The notes beneath the pieces were generated by a model that searched no databases, had not been told where the DNA came from, and worked only from the letters and a program-made list of their open reading frames with translations. DNA of 64,000 bases from Actinotalea alkalitolerans. GTDB lineage: Bacteria; Actinomycetota; Actinomycetes; Actinomycetales; Cellulomonadaceae. Where the stretch lies: contig NZ_JAMBPP010000015.1 of the NCBI RefSeq assembly GCF_023369855.1, positions 29,028 through 93,027 of the forward strand. The letters are read 5' to 3'. The translations under genes and the position numbers were made by a program. This document shows positions 61,763 to 64,000 of the stretch, piece by piece. Each line of letters opens with the position of its first letter. Positions within the stretch are counted from its first letter, which is position 1.

Positions 61763-64000
61763 GTCGACGTCCCGCCGCCCAGGACGCGTCGCACCCGACC
61801 TGCGGCCCGACGACCGACCTCGCCGACGCCCCCCGCCCGCAGGTACCGCAGGGTGAGCGCCGCATCCGACCGGACCGACGTCCGCCGTTCGAACGGATGT
61901 GCCATCGTCTCAGGCTCGCCCAGGCGGTAACGCAGGTCGGCAGCACGCCGAGGTAGACGGCAGAACTCCACCAGCGGCGTCAGAACCGTCGACCACACGT
62001 AACCTCCCGCGAACTGTCGGACGCTCTGCCTCGCCTGCTCGGCGGCGTCTGTGTCGTAGAGCATCTCCTCGAGTGCGAGCTCGAGCGCGTCGACGTCCTC
62101 AGCAGGGACGGTGCGGCCCAGGCCATGCCGTGCGATCAGCGTGCCGAACGTATCCCCGTCCGTCGCGACGATGGGCAGCGAGGCCCACAGGTAGTCGAGG
62201 ATCCGGGTACGGAAGCTGTAGGCGGTCTCGACGTGGTGGAAGTGGGTCGAGACACCCACATCAGCGTCCAGGAGGTAGTCGGCCCGCTCGGCGTAGGGCA
62301 CCCAGCCCTCGTTGAAGAAGACGTGGCTCCCGACGAGACCGAGCTCCTTGGCCAGCTGCTGGGTCTCCCACGCGATGCGCATGTCGGGCACGCCCGGGTT
62401 GGGGTGCTTGAGGCCCATGAAGTACAGCCGAACATCGGGATGGCGCACCCGGAGGCGGTCCACGGCCCGGATGAGCGTGAGGGGGTCGAACCAGTTGTAG
62501 ATCCCCCCGCCCCACAGGATCACCTTGTCCTCGGGACCGATCCCCGCGACGGCATCACGAATGGCATGGCGCGTCTGCACCGGTGCCTCCGCCGGGATCC
62601 CGAACGGAACGACGGCGATCAACGAGTCAAGGCTCTCGTCCTCGTCGTAGACGCTCGCGTTCACACGCCCCTGACCGGCGAGTTGGCCGAGCCAGAAGTC
62701 GCGCTGCTTGTCGGATGCGCAGAGCAAGAAGTCAGCCCGACGAAGCTGCTCGTTGAGGACCCGGGTGGTTTCCTTGACAGCGAGGTCGCGTCCGCCAGGG
62801 CCCAGGTCCCTGGCCTGCTCGAGCTGCTCGAGGTGCATGGGGTCGTAGACGTCCGCGACGAGGATCTTCGAGCTCTCCACGAGCCACGGCGCACCCTCGA
62901 GCAGGAAGCCCTGGAAGACGATGACATCGGCCCAGTCCGTCGCTTCGCGCAGACGCTTGCCTGTGGCGTGCACCACCTCGAAGGAGTCGCTCGTCACGTG
63001 CGCCCCGCCCGTGGACAGCAGGCGCACGTCATGGTCACCGGAGAGCGCCGAAGCGATCTCCCACGCCCGGATGGCGGGTCCGGCCATGCGATCCAGCAGC
63101 GGCTCACCGGTCACGACCAGCACCCGTTGACGCGAGACGAAGTGCTCAGCGATACCGAATGCCTCGATCAGCACCCGGTGGGCCTCGAGATAGCTCTCGA
63201 CGGCGTAAGCCGGCTCGATCGCGTGGCGGAAGAGCGGGAAGAGCTCGCGGTCGCTCCGCCGACGAAGTGCCTGGAGCTCGGCACGGGTCTCCATGAGCGA
63301 GGGCAGCTGTTCGACGAGGTAGTCGATCGCATAGGGACCCGTCAGGGCCATCTTCTCGATCTGGAGCGTCCCTGACTCGTCGCCTCCTGGTGACCGCTGC
63401 AGATCCAGGGCCGTCGTGTCCGTGCCTGTGCGGGCGAAGGAGCGGCGCACCGCCAGGGCCATCGCTGCAGGCAGCGCCTTGGCCAACGACTCGTCGTCGT
63501 AGTTCTTGTAGATCGCCAGGAGCGCGTTGCGCTCGAGCAGGTAGCTCTCTCGGAAGCTGCCGAACTTGTTCATGGTCGCGTGGTGCTTGTGGTAGGCGAT
63601 CGAGCCCGGCACGTAACGAACACGATGGCCAAGGAGGTTGAGTCGCCAACCGAGGTCGACGTCCTCGTAGAACATGAAGAAGCGCTCGTCGAACCCACCG
63701 ACCTCGCGGTAGAGCTCTGCCCGCACGAACATCGCGGCACCGGTGCCGAACAGGACGTCCTTCGCGACGTCGAACTCACCGGTGTCGGGCTTCTCGACCT
63801 CACGCTTGTAGCCCATGCCGAACCAGGTCATCGAACCGTCGACGTAGTCGATCAGGTTCCCGTCCCAGTCAAGCACCTTGCTCGCCACAGCGGCGATGGT
63901 GCGGTCGCCGTCGAGGACCTCGACGGGGGGCCCCCCCCCCCCCGGGCCCCGGCCCGGGGCGTGCGTGGGGGGAGCGGGCCCCGCGCCCCGCGGGTGTGGG
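61759..64000 (-). CDS. Large GT2/GT-B fusion glycosyltransferase, 5' end beyond window
   Basis: The 5' part is cut by the right edge. The visible C-terminal ~720 residues start inside a GT2 domain (GGFDERFFMFYEDVDLGWRL is its acceptor motif), continue through a helical linker and finish in a GT-B domain (QRVLVVTGEPLLDRMAGPAI, VILWGGGIYNWFDPLTLIRA, YLWASLPIVATDGDTF) with a basic C-terminal tail. The frame stays open to the edge, but only up to about 63924 does it read as protein; beyond that the bases are homopolymeric and likely erroneous. Such GT2-GT-B fusions are usual in actinobacterial polymer loci. Confidence 0.87.
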   Translation of the reverse strand, partial: PHPRGAGPAPPTHAPGRGPGGGGPPVEVLDGDRTIAAVASKVLDWDGNLIDYVDGSMTWFGMGYKREVEKPDTGEFDVAKDVLFGTGAAMFVRAELYREVGGFDERFFMFYEDVDLGWRLNLLGHRVRYVPGSIAYHKHHATMNKFGSFRESYLLERNALLAIYKNYDDESLAKALPAAMALAVRRSFARTGTDTTALDLQRSPGGDESGTLQIEKMALTGPYAIDYLVEQLPSLMETRAELQALRRRSDRELFPLFRHAIEPAYAVESYLEAHRVLIEAFGIAEHFVSRQRVLVVTGEPLLDRMAGPAIRAWEIASALSGDHDVRLLSTGGAHVTSDSFEVVHATGKRLREATDWADVIVFQGFLLEGAPWLVESSKILVADVYDPMHLEQLEQARDLGPGGRDLAVKETTRVLNEQLRRADFLLCASDKQRDFWLGQLAGQGRVNASVYDEDESLDSLIAVVPFGIPAEAPVQTRHAIRDAVAGIGPEDKVILWGGGIYNWFDPLTLIRAVDRLRVRHPDVRLYFMGLKHPNPGVPDMRIAWETQQLAKELGLVGSHVFFNEGWVPYAERADYLLDADVGVSTHFHHVETAYSFRTRILDYLWASLPIVATDGDTFGTLIARHGLGRTVPAEDVDALELALEEMLYDTDAAEQARQSVRQFAGGYVWSTVLTPLVEFCRLPRRAADLRYRLGEPETMAHPFERRTSVRSDAALTLRYLRAGGVGEVGRRAAGRVRRVLGGGTST
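63925..64000. other. Low-complexity G/C run at the window end, probable assembly artefact
   Basis: From 63925 the sequence is G6, then C13, then blocks of G and C with almost no A or T. It breaks an otherwise good protein-coding frame. Real genes here never show such runs, so this looks like a poor-quality contig end. Confidence 0.75.

Overview
The window is one continuous piece of a very GC-rich actinobacterial chromosome. By eye it is about 70% G+C, with many GTG starts, dense 4-base ATGA/GTGA gene overlaps and several leaderless genes. MtrAB-LpqB, a WhiB protein, DUF3499, TIGR03089 and long HPF all point to Actinomycetes. The MoxR/DUF58/DUF4129/SpoIIM/RDD block and the DUF4214 proteins suggest Micrococcales, perhaps near Cellulomonadaceae; the family-level placement is inference. 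I see no tRNA, rRNA, CRISPR array, transposase or phage gene.

Region 1 (1-9.8 kb, all minus strand) is a conserved housekeeping block: secA (cut by the left edge), an EamA-type exporter, a YcaQ/AlkX-like winged-helix protein, long hibernation factor hpf, a ComF-family protein, and the cell-envelope two-component operon mtrA-mtrB-lpqB. Region 2 (9.9-17.7 kb) holds a membrane protein with a disordered Pro/Gln/Tyr/Gly tail and a translationally coupled DUF4129-DUF4350-MoxR-DUF58 operon, followed by divergent SpoIIM-like and RDD genes. Region 3 (17.7-26.1 kb) has ahcY, a proVWX compatible-solute importer ending in a 22-bp perfect hairpin, then Trm112-like, manB, a small zinc-ribbon protein, DUF3499 and a catalytically degenerate zincin-like protein.

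Region 4 (26.1-39.4 kb) starts envelope-glycan biosynthesis: a WbbL-like rhamnosyltransferase, DUF5719, a 1,212-residue glycosyltransferase/membrane fusion, WhiB, TIGR03089, manA, rmlA, a large membrane protein, rmlD and rmlC. rmlB is not in the window. Region 5 (39.4-64 kb) is a variable surface-polysaccharide locus: two DUF4214 four-repeat secreted proteins (one fused to a metzincin protease), two GT4 enzymes, five GT2 enzymes, a Wzx-like flippase, DUF2304, DUF2142, a polysaccharide pyruvyltransferase, a LPG-synthase-like membrane protein, a nitroreductase-family protein, two tandem paralogous GT-C-like membrane proteins, and two very large multi-domain glycosyltransferases. The last one is cut by the right edge, where the final ~75 bases look like assembly noise.

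Taken together, regions 4 and 5 supply nucleotide sugars (dTDP-rhamnose; mannose phosphates), assemble and export a decorated surface polymer, and encode exported proteins that may sit on it. The pairing of metzincin/DUF4214 proteins with the polymer locus is the least familiar element and my best candidate for an undescribed system.
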